Position numbers and translations under genes: made by a program. Below are positions 1 to 9,359 of a stretch of 64,000 nucleotides of DNA, piece by piece. The DNA is from Rheinheimera sp. (lineage in GTDB: Bacteria > Pseudomonadota > Gammaproteobacteria > Enterobacterales > Alteromonadaceae): positions 992,001 to 1,056,000 of the forward strand of contig NZ_JAUYGV010000006.1 of the NCBI RefSeq assembly GCF_030690345.1, given 5' to 3'. The notes below the pieces were generated by a model, which worked only from the letters and a program-made list of their open reading frames with translations, was not told the origin of the DNA and did no database searches. Position 1 is the stretch's first letter. Each line of letters begins with the position of its first letter.

Positions 1-419
1 TGTTGGTGGGGCTGATTGTGACTATTTTGTCGCTGTTTTTTGTCACTATTCAAATTCATAATCCGCTGGTGATTATTGTTACCGTTACACTAACGTCGAT
101 GCTGTTCTCCCTTGGCGGTCTGATCAACGCTGTGTATGCAAAAACCTTTGACGATATCAGCATAATTCCAACCTTTGTACTTACGCCACTGACGTATTTG
201 GGCGGTGTGTTTTATTCGTTAACGCTATTGCCGGGCTTTTGGCAGCATGTGGCTGCGCTAAACCCGGTGGTGTATATGGTTAATGCCTTTCGCTACGGCT
301 TCCTTGGTATTACCGATGTTAGCCTGTGGTTGGCATTAGCTGTGGTGTTGGGCTTTATTGTCGTGCTGTTTAGCTATGCTATGTATCTGATCAGTCGTGG
401 TATTGGCTTACGTAGCTAA
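1..419 (+). CDS. yadH: ABC-2 type transporter permease YadH, 3' part
   Basis: C-terminal 138 or so residues of an inner-membrane ABC exporter permease; the 5' part lies outside the window and the reading frame is open to the left edge. The segment AKTFDDIS, then PTFVLTPLTYLGGVFYSLT, then the end RGxGLRS, match E. coli YadH nearly residue for residue. Hydrophobic helices alternate through the fragment, as in ABC-2 permeases. The partner ATPase (yadG) is expected just upstream. The exported substrate of YadGH is not established. In E. coli yadGH also lies close to the pan genes, so the identification is supported by both sequence and neighbourhood. Confidence 0.9.
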   Translation, partial: LVGLIVTILSLFFVTIQIHNPLVIIVTVTLTSMLFSLGGLINAVYAKTFDDISIIPTFVLTPLTYLGGVFYSLTLLPGFWQHVAALNPVVYMVNAFRYGFLGITDVSLWLALAVVLGFIVVLFSYAMYLISRGIGLRS

Positions 420-505
420 GCTCACCACTTTTTTGCAGACATTTTTCGGCGCTTGCAGTAAAGTGAGCGCCATTTTCCGGCCGTTTTAGTAACCGCTGAA
501 ACCGT

Positions 506-2170
506 ATGCAGAGTAGCAAGCGCATGACAGAATCCAGTAAACGCCAGGCAACCGCTTCTGAAGAAGCTTTATGGCGCATTTTCACGGTGCCGGAAGCGCC
601 AGACTCAACGCTGAGCATTATTGAGCAAAACCTGTCACAGAACCTGGCCGGCTTTTTGCGTGAAAGTATAGTCGCGGTAGAAAAACCGCTGTGGCAAATT
701 GAGCGCGATTTTCAGGCGCATCATATTCCGCAGATGCCGAATTTTGTCTCAGATTACGCCGAAAGCCTGATGCAAAAACTGGTGGCGCATTCGGTGCATA
801 CCGCCGCGCCGAGTTTTATCGGCCATATGACGTCTGCTTTGCCGTATTTTGTGTTATCACTGTCAAAAATGATGGTGGGGCTAAACCAAAACCTGGTAAA
901 AATTGAAACCTCCAAAGCCTTTACGCCGATGGAGCGCCAGGTGCTGGGCATGATGCACCATCTGGTATATGGCGAGGGCGATGGCTTCTATAAAAAATGG
1001 ATGCACAGTGCCAACCATTCGCTGGGCGCTTTTTGCTCCGGCGGTACCATTGCCAATATTACTGCGCTGTGGATAGCACGTAACCGTCTGTTAAAAGCCG
1101 ACGGCGACTTTAAAGGCATCGCCCGTGAAGGCCTGTTTAAAGCGATGAAACACTACGGCTATGAAGGCCTGGCCATACTGGTATCTGAGCGCGGCCATTA
1201 CTCTTTGGGTAAAGCCGCCGATGTATTGGGTATTGGCCGCGAATCGCTGATTTCGATAAAAACTGACGCTGACAATAAAATTGACACCGCTGCGTTGGCA
1301 GAAAAAATGGCGGAGCTTAGCGCTGCCAATATTCGCGTGCTGGCTATCGTGGGCGTGGCCGGTACTACTGAAACCGGTAATGTTGACCCCTTGCATCAGT
1401 TGGCCGATTTAGCTGAGCAGTATCAGTGCCATTTTCATGTTGATGCCGCCTGGGGTGGGGCGACGTTGTTATCCAACAAGTACCGCCATCTGCTGGCCGG
1501 CATAGAGCGCGCCGATTCGGTTACCATAGATGCGCACAAACAAATGTATGTGCCGATGGGCGCGGGCATGGTGGTGTTTAAGCACCCATCTGCCGCCCAC
1601 GCGATTGAGCACCACGCCGAGTATATCCTGCGTAAAGGCTCGAAAGACTTAGGCAGCCAGACACTGGAAGGCTCGCGCCCGGGTATGGCGATGCTGGTGC
1701 ATGCTTGTTTACAGGTCATTGGCCGTGACGGCTATGAGATTTTAATTAACCGCAGCCTGGAAAAAGCGCGTTATTTTGCTACCTTAATTGCGCACAATAT
1801 TGATTTTGAACTGATCACCGAGCCGGAGTTGTGTCTGCTAACCTACCGCTACGTACCGGCACAGGTGCAAAAAGCCATGGCTGGCGCCAATCCGGAGCAA
1901 CTGCAGCGCTTTAACGAGTTGCTAAACGGTCTGACCAAGTTTATTCAGAAACGTCAGCGTGAAGAGGGGAAATCCTTCGTCTCGCGTACGCGGTTAACCC
2001 CGGCCAAATATCAGCGCCAGGAAACTATAGTGTTCCGTGTGGTATTAGCTAACCCGCTTACCACCGAGCAAATTTTGCATGATGTGCTGGTAGAGCAGGA
2101 TCAGCTGGCGCAGTTGGATAAAGAGTTTTACCCCAAGCTGCTGCATCTGGCCAAAGAGCTGGCGGCCTGA
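506..2170 (+). CDS. panP: Pyridoxal-phosphate aspartate 1-decarboxylase PanP
   Basis: Group II PLP-dependent decarboxylase of 554 residues, close to the length of Vibrio-type PanP. It is predicted to convert L-aspartate to beta-alanine for pantothenate synthesis, replacing the pyruvoyl enzyme PanD. The PLP lysine is K345 in DAHKQMYVP, and the upstream HVDAAWGG supplies the PLP-contacting Asp. The N-terminal stretch LWRIFTVPEAPDSTL is typical of this subfamily rather than of glutamate or tyrosine decarboxylases. panC and panB lie about 10 kb downstream on the other strand and no panD is seen in the window, which supports the role. The start is uncertain: ATG 506 or in-frame ATG 524; neither has a strong Shine-Dalgarno sequence. 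A broader amino-acid decarboxylase role is possible but less likely. Confidence 0.85.
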   Translation: MQSSKRMTESSKRQATASEEALWRIFTVPEAPDSTLSIIEQNLSQNLAGFLRESIVAVEKPLWQIERDFQAHHIPQMPNFVSDYAESLMQKLVAHSVHTAAPSFIGHMTSALPYFVLSLSKMMVGLNQNLVKIETSKAFTPMERQVLGMMHHLVYGEGDGFYKKWMHSANHSLGAFCSGGTIANITALWIARNRLLKADGDFKGIAREGLFKAMKHYGYEGLAILVSERGHYSLGKAADVLGIGRESLISIKTDADNKIDTAALAEKMAELSAANIRVLAIVGVAGTTETGNVDPLHQLADLAEQYQCHFHVDAAWGGATLLSNKYRHLLAGIERADSVTIDAHKQMYVPMGAGMVVFKHPSAAHAIEHHAEYILRKGSKDLGSQTLEGSRPGMAMLVHACLQVIGRDGYEILINRSLEKARYFATLIAHNIDFELITEPELCLLTYRYVPAQVQKAMAGANPEQLQRFNELLNGLTKFIQKRQREEGKSFVSRTRLTPAKYQRQETIVFRVVLANPLTTEQILHDVLVEQDQLAQLDKEFYPKLLHLAKELAA

Positions 2171-2242
2171 TACTTCCGGTTTGTTCTGCGCGGCATGACA
2201 GGCTATTATCAGGCATTACCTTTACGGCAACGGACTGATTTT

Positions 2243-2881
2243 ATGCGCTATGCTTTGTTCTTACTCCCTTTGGTGCTCAGCCTTACGGCCTGCCAGAGCG
2301 CTTATTATTCGGCGCTGGAAAAGGTTGGCGTACATAAGCGCGATATTCTGGTTGAGCGGGTAGAAGAAGCGCAGCAGTCACAAGAAGAGGCGCAACAGCA
2401 GTTTAAATCGGCGCTGGAGCAGTTTAGCAGCCTGATTAAATTTGATGGCGGTGACTTGCAGCGTGTGTATGAAGCCACCGACAGTGAGTATCAGGCCTGC
2501 AGTGCCGCAGCTGAAGAGGTGAGTAAGCGCATTAACAGTATTGAGGCGGTCGCCGATGCGCTGTTTGACGAATGGCAGGATGAGCTGGACCAGTACAGTA
2601 GTGCCAAGCTGAAACAAGACAGCGCCGGTAAGTTAGCCAATACAAAAAAACAATACAACAGCCTGCTGAAAACCATGCGCCGCGCCGAGCAAAGTATGCA
2701 ACCGGTGTTGTCATCACTTAAAGATAATACGTTGTATTTGAAGCATAACTTAAATGCTAAGGCCATAGGCGCGCTACAGGGCGAGTTTAACTCAGTGCAG
2801 CGTGATATTAACCGGCTGATAGCTGAGATGAATAGCGCTATCGCCCAGTCTGAGCAATTTGTCGCTACGCTAAAACAATAA
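2243..2881 (+). CDS. DUF2959-like lipoprotein
   Basis: Predicted lipoprotein of 212 residues. The chosen ATG at 2243 gives a clean signal peptide with lipobox LTAC (Cys17); an in-frame ATG at 2195 would put 16 unlikely residues in front of it. The mature part is almost entirely charged and glutamine-rich helix with heptad-like spacing (EEAQQSQEEAQQQFKSALEQF), suggesting coiled coil. Conserved-looking blocks such as VGVHKRDIL and FDGGDLQ are what I associate with the DUF2959 family, whose function is unknown. It follows panP by 72 nt on the same strand and may be co-transcribed with the small membrane protein gene downstream. A cell-envelope structural role is only a guess. Confidence 0.65.
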   Translation: MRYALFLLPLVLSLTACQSAYYSALEKVGVHKRDILVERVEEAQQSQEEAQQQFKSALEQFSSLIKFDGGDLQRVYEATDSEYQACSAAAEEVSKRINSIEAVADALFDEWQDELDQYSSAKLKQDSAGKLANTKKQYNSLLKTMRRAEQSMQPVLSSLKDNTLYLKHNLNAKAIGALQGEFNSVQRDINRLIAEMNSAIAQSEQFVATLKQ

Positions 2882-2908
2882 CGAAAGTCAGTAACAGAGG
2901 GGCAACTT

Positions 2909-3133
2909 ATGGCAGGTCAGGGTTCCGGCGGTAATGTTATCGCTGCACTATGTAATGTATTTATTCCCGGTTTAGGCCAGTTGGTACAGGGCCGTATCTT
3001 AGCCGCTATCATGTTTTTTGTGGTCTGCGCCGTGGGTTATGCCCTTTTCTGGCTGGTGATCCCGGCTATTATCGCTGCGATAGCACATCTGTGGGCGATT
3101 ATTGATGCGGCAAAATTTAAGCCTTACGCCTAA
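2909..3133 (+). CDS. Small two-helix membrane protein, unknown function
   Basis: A 74-residue protein with two hydrophobic segments (about residues 8-24 and 30-66, the second long enough for two passes). The first segment carries the motif FIPGLGQLVQGR, resembling the Gly-rich entry of TM2-like small membrane proteins. A good Shine-Dalgarno (GAGGGG) stands 7-8 nt before the ATG. The stop codon overlaps the stop of frdD on the opposite strand by four bases, so the two messages converge with no terminator between them. No function can be assigned. Confidence 0.7.
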   Translation: MAGQGSGGNVIAALCNVFIPGLGQLVQGRILAAIMFFVVCAVGYALFWLVIPAIIAAIAHLWAIIDAAKFKPYA

Positions 3134-3495
3134 ACTGCTACCACTAAAACCAGTGCCAGCAGGCTAAGTAGTAATGCCAGGCCATAACATAGCAGTTTAC
3201 TGGCTTGGCTAAAGCCGAATTTCAAATCGTGTAAGCCATGGTGTATGCGGTGCGCAGCATGAAACAGCGGCAAACAGATCACTGCAGCGGCAAAGGCTAA
3301 GCCGGTTACGCCGTAGCCGCTTTGCAACAATGTCAGTATTTTATCGTGTTGCAGCCAGGCGGAATTAAGCAGCCCCAGCGGCCACAAAAGCCCCAGTGCC
3401 AGTATTAAGCCCGGCAGAAATACCGCAAAGCATACACCACCGGCGCTAAACAGTGCCCACCAGATAGGTTCATCTGAGCGTTTCGGGCTGCTCAT
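3130..3495 (-). CDS. frdD: Fumarate reductase membrane anchor subunit D
   Basis: A 121-residue hydrophobic anchor of the quinol:fumarate reductase complex. The N-terminus MSSPKRSDEPIWWALFSAGG is nearly the E. coli FrdD start (PKRSDEP), which fixes the start at 3495 although the frame stays open much further upstream. Three transmembrane helices are visible, and the HAAHRIHHGLHDL block corresponds to the conserved region near the quinone sites. The ATG overlaps the frdC stop in an ATGA. It is last in the ubiA-like-frdABCD operon and converges with the small membrane protein gene. Confidence 0.9.
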   Translation of the reverse strand: MSSPKRSDEPIWWALFSAGGVCFAVFLPGLILALGLLWPLGLLNSAWLQHDKILTLLQSGYGVTGLAFAAAVICLPLFHAAHRIHHGLHDLKFGFSQASKLLCYGLALLLSLLALVLVVAV

Positions 3496-3881
3496 AACCA
3501 GCCACCAAACAGCAATAGCAAACCCGCTGCAACCAGCAGTGTTGCCAACCATTGGCCACTGATCATCAGCCAGGCCGGTGCCAGCGGCATAACCCGCGGG
3601 AACAAAGCAAAAAAGGTTTTGGCATGAAACAAGCTGGCAGCAAAGGCCAATAGATTCAGCGCTATTACCCAGCCTTGTTGCATAAAAAGCTGAAAACTCT
3701 GCCAGTGTGCGGCGCCTTGTGTTAAGCAATACAAGCCATATAGCAAACAACCGAGAAAAAACAGCAGCGGCAGCACTGTGGCTTCGCGTAGCATATACAG
3801 CCGGTAATAGTTATGTTTCAGCCACCAGCTGCGGCCAAGCTTGGGCTGATAAGGTTTACGCGCAGAAACGGGTGTGCTCAT
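3492..3881 (-). CDS. frdC: Fumarate reductase membrane anchor subunit C
   Basis: A 129-residue membrane subunit (E. coli FrdC has 131) that with FrdD binds quinol and anchors FrdAB to the cytoplasmic membrane. The YRLYMLREATVLP block matches the E. coli YRFYMLREGTAVP segment, and NLLAFAASLFHAKTFF matches the second helix. A clear AAGGAG precedes the ATG by 7 nt. It starts 11 nt after frdB and overlaps frdD by four bases. Confidence 0.93.
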   Translation of the reverse strand: MSTPVSARKPYQPKLGRSWWLKHNYYRLYMLREATVLPLLFFLGCLLYGLYCLTQGAAHWQSFQLFMQQGWVIALNLLAFAASLFHAKTFFALFPRVMPLAPAWLMISGQWLATLLVAAGLLLLFGGWL

Positions 3882-3892
3882 CGCCGTGCTCC

Positions 3893-4609
3893 TTAGGGTT
3901 TAAACATACTGATAATAAAATCTTTCGCCGATTCCACCTTGGCCTGATTCACGGCCGCCGCCGGGTCGAGCTGTTTGGGGCAAACATCCGAGCAAAAGCC
4001 AACGAAGGTGCAGCCCCAGGCGCCGTTCTTAGCGTTTAATTGTGGCATACGGGCGGCTTTGCCGTTGTCGCGGCTATCCAGGTTATAGCGCTGTGCCAGC
4101 GTAATAGCTGCCGGGCCCAAAAACTCCGGGTTTAAGCCAAACTGCGGGCAGGCCGAATAGCACAGGCCGCAATTAATGCAGTTAGAAAATTGCTGATACT
4201 TTGCCAGCTGCGCCGGCGTTTGTTTATGCGGCTGTGTGCCGCTGTAGTCATTAATCAGATAGGGTTTGACCGCCGATAAATGCGCCAAAAACTGTGTCAT
4301 ATCGACAATCAAATCTTTTTCTACCGCAAAGTGTGCCAGCGGTTCGATCAGTATCTCAGCGTGGTAATCACGCAAAAAGGTTTTGCAACCCAGTTTGGGT
4401 ATGCCGTTAACCATGATACCGCAGGAGCCGCAAATGGCCATCCGGCACGACCAGCGCAAGCCCAGTGTCGGGTCCAGCTGTTGCTGCACATACAGCAGCG
4501 CATCCAGCACGGAGGTGGTGTGCTCGCCCTGTACCGTAAAACGCTGCTGCCGCGGTTCGTTGTCGTGCTCCGGGTCATAGCGCTGCAGCAACAGTTGATA
4601 TTCGCTCAT
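3893..4609 (-). CDS. frdB: Fumarate reductase iron-sulfur subunit
   Basis: A 238-residue electron-transfer subunit linking the quinol site in FrdCD to FAD in FrdA. The N-terminal plant-type ferredoxin domain has the 2Fe-2S cysteines in [15 protein letters not shown] and a distal Cys in KLGC. The C-terminal domain has the 4Fe-4S motif [12 protein letters not shown] and the last cluster region [13 protein letters not shown]. The length matches E. coli FrdB (244). The ATG overlaps the frdA stop (ATGA). The E. coli-like Frd anchors argue for fumarate reductase rather than succinate dehydrogenase. Confidence 0.95.
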   Translation of the reverse strand: MSEYQLLLQRYDPEHDNEPRQQRFTVQGEHTTSVLDALLYVQQQLDPTLGLRWSCRMAICGSCGIMVNGIPKLGCKTFLRDYHAEILIEPLAHFAVEKDLIVDMTQFLAHLSAVKPYLINDYSGTQPHKQTPAQLAKYQQFSNCINCGLCYSACPQFGLNPEFLGPAAITLAQRYNLDSRDNGKAARMPQLNAKNGAWGCTFVGFCSDVCPKQLDPAAAVNQAKVESAKDFIISMFKP

Positions 4610-6408
4610 GCTTTGGCTCCCTTTGTGTTGCCGGCACCACTATCGGCTGCACCATCAGTCGTACCATAGCTGCGCTGTGCCGGTGGCAGGCTGCTGATCT
4701 GCACGGCTTGCCAGCTAAGTTGTGGTAACGCATTAGCCTGATAATGCGCCAGAGAATGACAGAGAAACTGTGCGTCGTTACGCTGTGTCATACCGCTGTC
4801 CAGCCGCTGATGCGCGCCGCGTGACTCGGTGCGGGCCATAGCAGCCGTGCAAATGGCCTGCGCGACATCCAAGCCAAAGCCTAATTCCAGATATTGCAGC
4901 AGCTCAGAGTTAAACACCTTGCTGTGGTCGGTGACTTTAAGCTGCTGATAACGCTGCTGCAGCGCTTGCAACTGTTGCTGACAGTGTGCCAGGCCTTCGC
5001 CTGTGCGGTAAATACCGCAGCCTTGCTCCATTGTCAGTGTCATATCCCGGCGTAGTTTTGCCACTGAATCAGTAGCATTGGTGCCAAAACGGCGGTTAAG
5101 CCAGCGCTGTGACATTTCGCTTTGTACACTAAGTGCTTTGCTGTCAGCTGCCGGGCATTGGCTGGCATAGTGTGCCGCCTGCTCGCCGGCGACGCGGCCA
5201 AATACCAGCAGTTCTGATAACGAATTAGAGCCCAGCCGGTTTGCACCATGCAAGCCGACCGAGGCGCATTCGCCCACGGCATATAAACCCGGTAGTGTGG
5301 TTTGGCAGTTAATGTCGGTAGCAATGCCGCCCATGGTGTAATGCACCGCCGGGCGAATAGGAATAGCCGCCTGCGCCGGGTCAATATCGACATAGGCTGT
5401 GGCCAGCTCGCAGATAAACGGCAGCCGCTGCTGTAAATGCGTGCGGCTTAAGTGGCGCAAATCCAGATACACCACGGCATGGCCGTTGTAGTCACCACAG
5501 CGGCCGGCTTGCTGCTCGTGCCAGAATGCCTGCGATAATTTGTCGCGCGGGCCTAGTTCCATCTGTTTGTTTTCAGGCTGGCCTAACGGCGTTTCGGGGC
5601 CTAAGCCATAGTCCTGCAAATAACGGTAGCCCTGGTTATTCAGCAGCACGGCACCTTCGCCGCGGCAGGCCTCGGTAATTAAAATACCGGAGCCCGGCAG
5701 ACCGGTAGGGTGATATTGCACAAACTCCATATCACGCAGCGCCACGCTGTGGCGGTAGGCCAGCGCCATACCATCACCGGTAACAATGCCGCCGTTGGTA
5801 TTGTAATGAAATACGCGGCCGGCACCGCCGGTGGCCAAAATGACGCTTTTGGCCTGAATTTGTATCAGCTCACCGCTGTTTAGTGCCAGCGCTAACACCC
5901 CCACCACCTGTTCGCCGACACGCAGTAAATCCAGCACAAAATATTCATCCAGCCGCTTAATAGCCGGGTATTTCAGGCTGGTTTGAAACAAAGTGTGCAA
6001 AATATGAAAGCCGGTTTTATCGGCGGCAAACCAGGTGCGCTCGGTTTTCATACCACCAAAACGGCGTACGGCAACGCTGCCATCTTGCAGGCGGCTCCAG
6101 GGGCAACCCCAGTGTTCCAGTTGCACCAGTTCCTGGTAGGCGTGCTTGACGAAAAACTCCACCACCGGCTGATCGGCCAGCCAATCAGCGCCGCTAACAG
6201 TATCCTGAAAATGCGCCGCAGCGCTGTCGCTGTTCAGGGTTACGGCGGCGGCGCCTCCTTCGGCGGCCACAGTATGTGAGCGCATTGGGTACACTTTGGA
6301 CAACAAGCAAATGTTTAACTGCGGTGCGGCTTCGGCGGCGGCAATAGCAGCGCGTAAACCGGCGCCACCGCCGCCAACCACAATAATATCTGTTTGCAGT
6401 ATTTGCAT
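4606..6408 (-). CDS. frdA: Fumarate reductase flavoprotein subunit
   Basis: A 600-residue catalytic subunit reducing fumarate to succinate on the cytoplasmic face. The N-terminal Rossmann motif is [12 protein letters not shown]; the covalent FAD histidine is H45 in [11 protein letters not shown], as in E. coli FrdA. Substrate-site blocks include [19 protein letters not shown] and [11 protein letters not shown]. The ATG at 6408 is preferred over the TTG one codon earlier, because it gives a TGATG coupling with the upstream prenyltransferase gene (one base shared). It is second in the operon of five overlapping or closely spaced genes. Confidence 0.95.
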   Translation of the reverse strand: MQILQTDIIVVGGGGAGLRAAIAAAEAAPQLNICLLSKVYPMRSHTVAAEGGAAAVTLNSDSAAAHFQDTVSGADWLADQPVVEFFVKHAYQELVQLEHWGCPWSRLQDGSVAVRRFGGMKTERTWFAADKTGFHILHTLFQTSLKYPAIKRLDEYFVLDLLRVGEQVVGVLALALNSGELIQIQAKSVILATGGAGRVFHYNTNGGIVTGDGMALAYRHSVALRDMEFVQYHPTGLPGSGILITEACRGEGAVLLNNQGYRYLQDYGLGPETPLGQPENKQMELGPRDKLSQAFWHEQQAGRCGDYNGHAVVYLDLRHLSRTHLQQRLPFICELATAYVDIDPAQAAIPIRPAVHYTMGGIATDINCQTTLPGLYAVGECASVGLHGANRLGSNSLSELLVFGRVAGEQAAHYASQCPAADSKALSVQSEMSQRWLNRRFGTNATDSVAKLRRDMTLTMEQGCGIYRTGEGLAHCQQQLQALQQRYQQLKVTDHSKVFNSELLQYLELGFGLDVAQAICTAAMARTESRGAHQRLDSGMTQRNDAQFLCHSLAHYQANALPQLSWQAVQISSLPPAQRSYGTTDGAADSGAGNTKGAKA

Positions 6409-7316
6409 CAAAGTGCCTTATGGCTAATACCGGCCCAAATCAGCCCTGCCAGTAACAGCAGCGGATAAAGGTGGCACAGCAGTACATTCAGGCCCAGGTA
6501 GGGCGTCAGTTGTGTCGGCTTATCGGCGTAGCGGAACAGGCCCGGCAGCAGCTTTATCAGTAGTGGCAGGCTGAGCAGTGCTAACAGGCACTGCCGGGGC
6601 AAAATGCCAGCGGCCACCGCGGCTAACAACAGCAGGTAGCTGAGTAACAGCAGCAGGGTGTAAACGCCGGCACTGCGTCGCCGGCCGATAACGATAGGTA
6701 AGTGGCGCCGGCCCACGCGGCGGTCTGCGTCGGCATCCGGAAACTGGTTTAACAGCAGCAGATTGCTGACCAGCAACAGCATAATAACCGCCAGCACCAG
6801 GGCGCTGGCGCTAATGCTGCCGGTCAGTACCCAGTAAGCGCCTAATGTCATAAAAACACCAAAACCGAGACCCGGAGCCAGCAGGCACAGCAGTGGCCAG
6901 CGGTTAACATACTGTGTGTATGCATAAATCAGCAGCACGCCGGGAATGCCAAGCACTAAGGGTTGCCAGTGCAATTGGTAGCTAAGGTACAGGCCGCCGC
7001 CAATGGTCAGCATCAGGCTGACGATAGCGAGGGTTAAGGCCGCCGTGCTGGCCGCCGGATAGCGTACAAGGGTGCCACTGCCGCCGCTGAAAGGCGTACG
7101 CTCAGTGAGAAAATCCAGCCCCGATTTAAAGTCGAAGTATTCATTAAAGGCATTTACGCTAAGATGAGCGCATAATCCTACCGCTGTTACCAGTGTGAGA
7201 GTGCCCGGATGTAAAACATTGCCGGCTTGCCAACTGGCAGCAGCTGCCAGCGCAATACACACCAGAGTAAGACTGAGAAAGTTTATCCGGGCGACGCCGC
7301 AAAGTTGTTTCAGCAA
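6408..7316 (-). CDS. UbiA-family prenyltransferase, probably quinone-related
   Basis: A 302-residue polytopic membrane protein with about eight or nine hydrophobic helices and both Asp-rich motifs of the UbiA superfamily: NAFNEYFDFKSGLD (about residues 56-69) and DADADRRVGRRH (about 190-201). These bind the Mg-diphosphate of the prenyl donor. The arrangement is closer to MenA-like naphthoate prenyltransferases than to UbiA, but I cannot assign MenA firmly. Its stop shares a base with the frdA start, so it is translationally coupled to fumarate reductase. A plausible role is making the low-potential quinone that feeds FrdABCD. Other prenylations cannot be excluded. Confidence 0.75.
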   Translation of the reverse strand: MLKQLCGVARINFLSLTLVCIALAAAASWQAGNVLHPGTLTLVTAVGLCAHLSVNAFNEYFDFKSGLDFLTERTPFSGGSGTLVRYPAASTAALTLAIVSLMLTIGGGLYLSYQLHWQPLVLGIPGVLLIYAYTQYVNRWPLLCLLAPGLGFGVFMTLGAYWVLTGSISASALVLAVIMLLLVSNLLLLNQFPDADADRRVGRRHLPIVIGRRRSAGVYTLLLLLSYLLLLAAVAAGILPRQCLLALLSLPLLIKLLPGLFRYADKPTQLTPYLGLNVLLCHLYPLLLLAGLIWAGISHKAL

Positions 7317-7478
7317 AACAGTTATCCTTTAAACATCTTTGTTACAGAGTATAGCCATCAGTGCGGTTATAACTTGATCTGTGACATTTTTTCTGTCTTG
7401 ATGTTGTAAATTTTTAATCAATGATTGTGGCCGGTATAACTTAGCTGCAGCGTGTTTAATCAACCAACGGAATGCATT
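7317..7478. promoter_or_regulatory. Divergent promoter region between ubiA-like/frd and SLC13 genes
   Basis: A 162-bp A+T-rich gap between the start of the frd operon (minus strand) and the SLC13 pair (plus strand). It should hold both promoters. TTGAT half-sites reminiscent of FNR occur at 7374-7378 and 7399-7403, but neither has a proper second half, so an oxygen-responsive operator is suggested rather than shown. Confidence 0.4.
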
Positions 7479-9359
7479 ATGACAACGGCGCAAAGTATTA
7501 TTATGCTGATTTTACTGGTCACTATAGGCATGTTCTTATGGGGCCGTTGGCGCCATGATATGGTGGCTCTCGGCGCTATGCTGGCGTGTGTGTTTACCGG
7601 GCTGATTGACGCGCAAAGTGCTTTTAATGGCTTTGGTCATCCGGCGGTGATAACAGTTGCCTGCGTGTTGGTATTAAGCCGGGCGTTGCAAAGTTCGGGC
7701 GCCGTGGATGTGTTAACGCGGTTAGTATTGCCGGCGAAAGCAGGGCCTACTTTGAGTATTGCTGCTTTAACTGTGCTGGCGGCGCTATTGTCGGGCTTTA
7801 TGAACAACGTTGGTGCTTTGGCTTTGCTGATGCCGGTGGCTATTCAACTGGCAAACAGGTTGCAGCTGGCGCCCGGTCAGGTATTGATGCCACTGGCGTT
7901 TGCGTCAATTCTTGGCGGTACCATGACATTAATCGGCACTCCGCCCAACTTAATTATTTCCGGTATTCGCGCCTCTGAGGGCATGGGCGGCTTTAATATG
8001 TTTGATTTTACCGCTGTTGGTGCGGCCATTACCGCAGTTGGCCTGGTATTTATTGTTGTTGTGGGTTGGCGTTTGGTGCCAAAACGCAAACAAGCCGGCA
8101 CAGAAGGCTTTGAAACCGGTGCTTATATTACTGAAGTCCGTATCCCTGAAGGCACTAAAGCCGATGGTATGAAACTGCGTGAAGTAGAAGCGGTGTTGGA
8201 CGAGGCCGATGCGCAGGTTGTCGGGCTGATCCGTAATGACGTGCGGGTAACGGCGCCCAGCTCGGGCCGTTATTTACGCGGCCTGGATATTTTGATCATT
8301 GAAGCCGAAGCTGAAGCGCTGACAAAAGTGCTGTCAGAGTTGGGCCTGGAGCTGGCGCACGCGAAAGAAAAACGTGAGCCAATGGCCGAAGATGAAACGG
8401 AGCAAGCGGATACAGACAGCGCGCCAAGTTCTGCAGCAGATGAGCTGGGACAACCGGTAGAACAAAGTATAGAAAAAGTGCCGGAAAAAGAGCGCAAGCC
8501 CGACGAGATTGTGTTGCTGGAACTGGCCGTTTTACCGTCATCCAGCCTGCTTAACCGCTCTGCAGCCGATATGTTATTACGTACCCGCTATAGTATTAAT
8601 TTACTGGCGGTGTCGCGCCATGGTCAGCGCTCGATGGCACGGTTACGCTCTTTACGGCTGCGAGCGGGTGATTTGCTGCTGATGCAGGGCGCACCTGATG
8701 TATTACAGGATTTTGCTAATAACACCGGCTGCGTGCCGCTGGCTGAGCGTGAGCTGCGCATTCCGAATAAACGTAATGCTTTAATTTCTGCAGTAATTAT
8801 GCTGCTGGCTGTTGCGTTAGCTGCAACAGGAATATTGCCCGCCGCAGTCTCTTTTGCCGCCGGGGTACTGGCCACCATGGCGCTGCGCACCTTGCCCTGG
8901 CGTCTGGTATATGACGCCATAGACTGGCCGGTAATAGTGCTGCTGGCGTGTTTGTTACCCGTAGCCGGCGCTATGCAAAGTACCGGTGCGGCCGGCCTGA
9001 TTGCAGGGGTGTTGCTTAATACTCTGGCTCAGGGCAATGCCATAGTGGGGCTGGCGGTTATTCTGATCAGCACGCTAATTCTGACCGATTTAATGAATAA
9101 CGCGGCAACCGCAGCTGTTATGGCGCCGATTGCGTTGGGCGCTGCCAATCAGCTTGGTGTTAACCCTGATACCTTTTTAATGGCGGTAGCGGTGGGGGCA
9201 TCCTGTGCGTTTTTAACGCCTATAGGTCACCAAAATAATACCTTGATCCTTGGGCCGGGTGGTTTTCGTTTTACTGATTATTGGCGCATGGGCTTACCAC
9301 TAGATGTCTTAGTGGTTGCAGTAAGTCTGCCGGTATTACTGCTGGTATGGCCGCTATGA
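7479..9359 (+). CDS. SLC13/DASS-type transporter with two RCK_C (TrkA_C) domains
   Basis: A 626-residue inner-membrane transporter. The first membrane half (about residues 1-200) carries FMNN (107-110) and IGTPPN (152-157), the paired motifs that bind Na+ and anion in divalent anion:Na+ symporters. A cytosolic insert (about 215-415) contains two RCK_C-like domains separated by an acidic, low-complexity linker rich in E, D, S and A. The second membrane half (about 425-626) has the repeat-related LMNNAATAAVMAPIA and TPIGHQNN. ATG 7479 is preferred to the in-frame GTG 7452 since it starts at the first helix. The substrate (dicarboxylate, sulfate or other) cannot be read from the sequence. It overlaps the next transporter gene by four bases. 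Confidence 0.8.
   Translation: MTTAQSIIMLILLVTIGMFLWGRWRHDMVALGAMLACVFTGLIDAQSAFNGFGHPAVITVACVLVLSRALQSSGAVDVLTRLVLPAKAGPTLSIAALTVLAALLSGFMNNVGALALLMPVAIQLANRLQLAPGQVLMPLAFASILGGTMTLIGTPPNLIISGIRASEGMGGFNMFDFTAVGAAITAVGLVFIVVVGWRLVPKRKQAGTEGFETGAYITEVRIPEGTKADGMKLREVEAVLDEADAQVVGLIRNDVRVTAPSSGRYLRGLDILIIEAEAEALTKVLSELGLELAHAKEKREPMAEDETEQADTDSAPSSAADELGQPVEQSIEKVPEKERKPDEIVLLELAVLPSSSLLNRSAADMLLRTRYSINLLAVSRHGQRSMARLRSLRLRAGDLLLMQGAPDVLQDFANNTGCVPLAERELRIPNKRNALISAVIMLLAVALAATGILPAAVSFAAGVLATMALRTLPWRLVYDAIDWPVIVLLACLLPVAGAMQSTGAAGLIAGVLLNTLAQGNAIVGLAVILISTLILTDLMNNAATAAVMAPIALGAANQLGVNPDTFLMAVAVGASCAFLTPIGHQNNTLILGPGGFRFTDYWRMGLPLDVLVVAVSLPVLLLVWPL

Noticed and set aside
3496..3750. N-terminal extension of frdD giving a 206-residue protein
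   Set aside because: The extension is the frdC gene read in another frame; the true FrdD N-terminus PKRSDEP begins at 3495.
7374..7387. FNR-binding site upstream of frd
   Set aside because: TTGAT is present, but the second half-site matches at only two of five positions.
9281..9355. Longer N-terminus for the second SLC13 transporter
   Set aside because: The extra 25 residues come from the first transporter's end in another frame; the ATGA overlap at 9356 starts exactly at the first helix.
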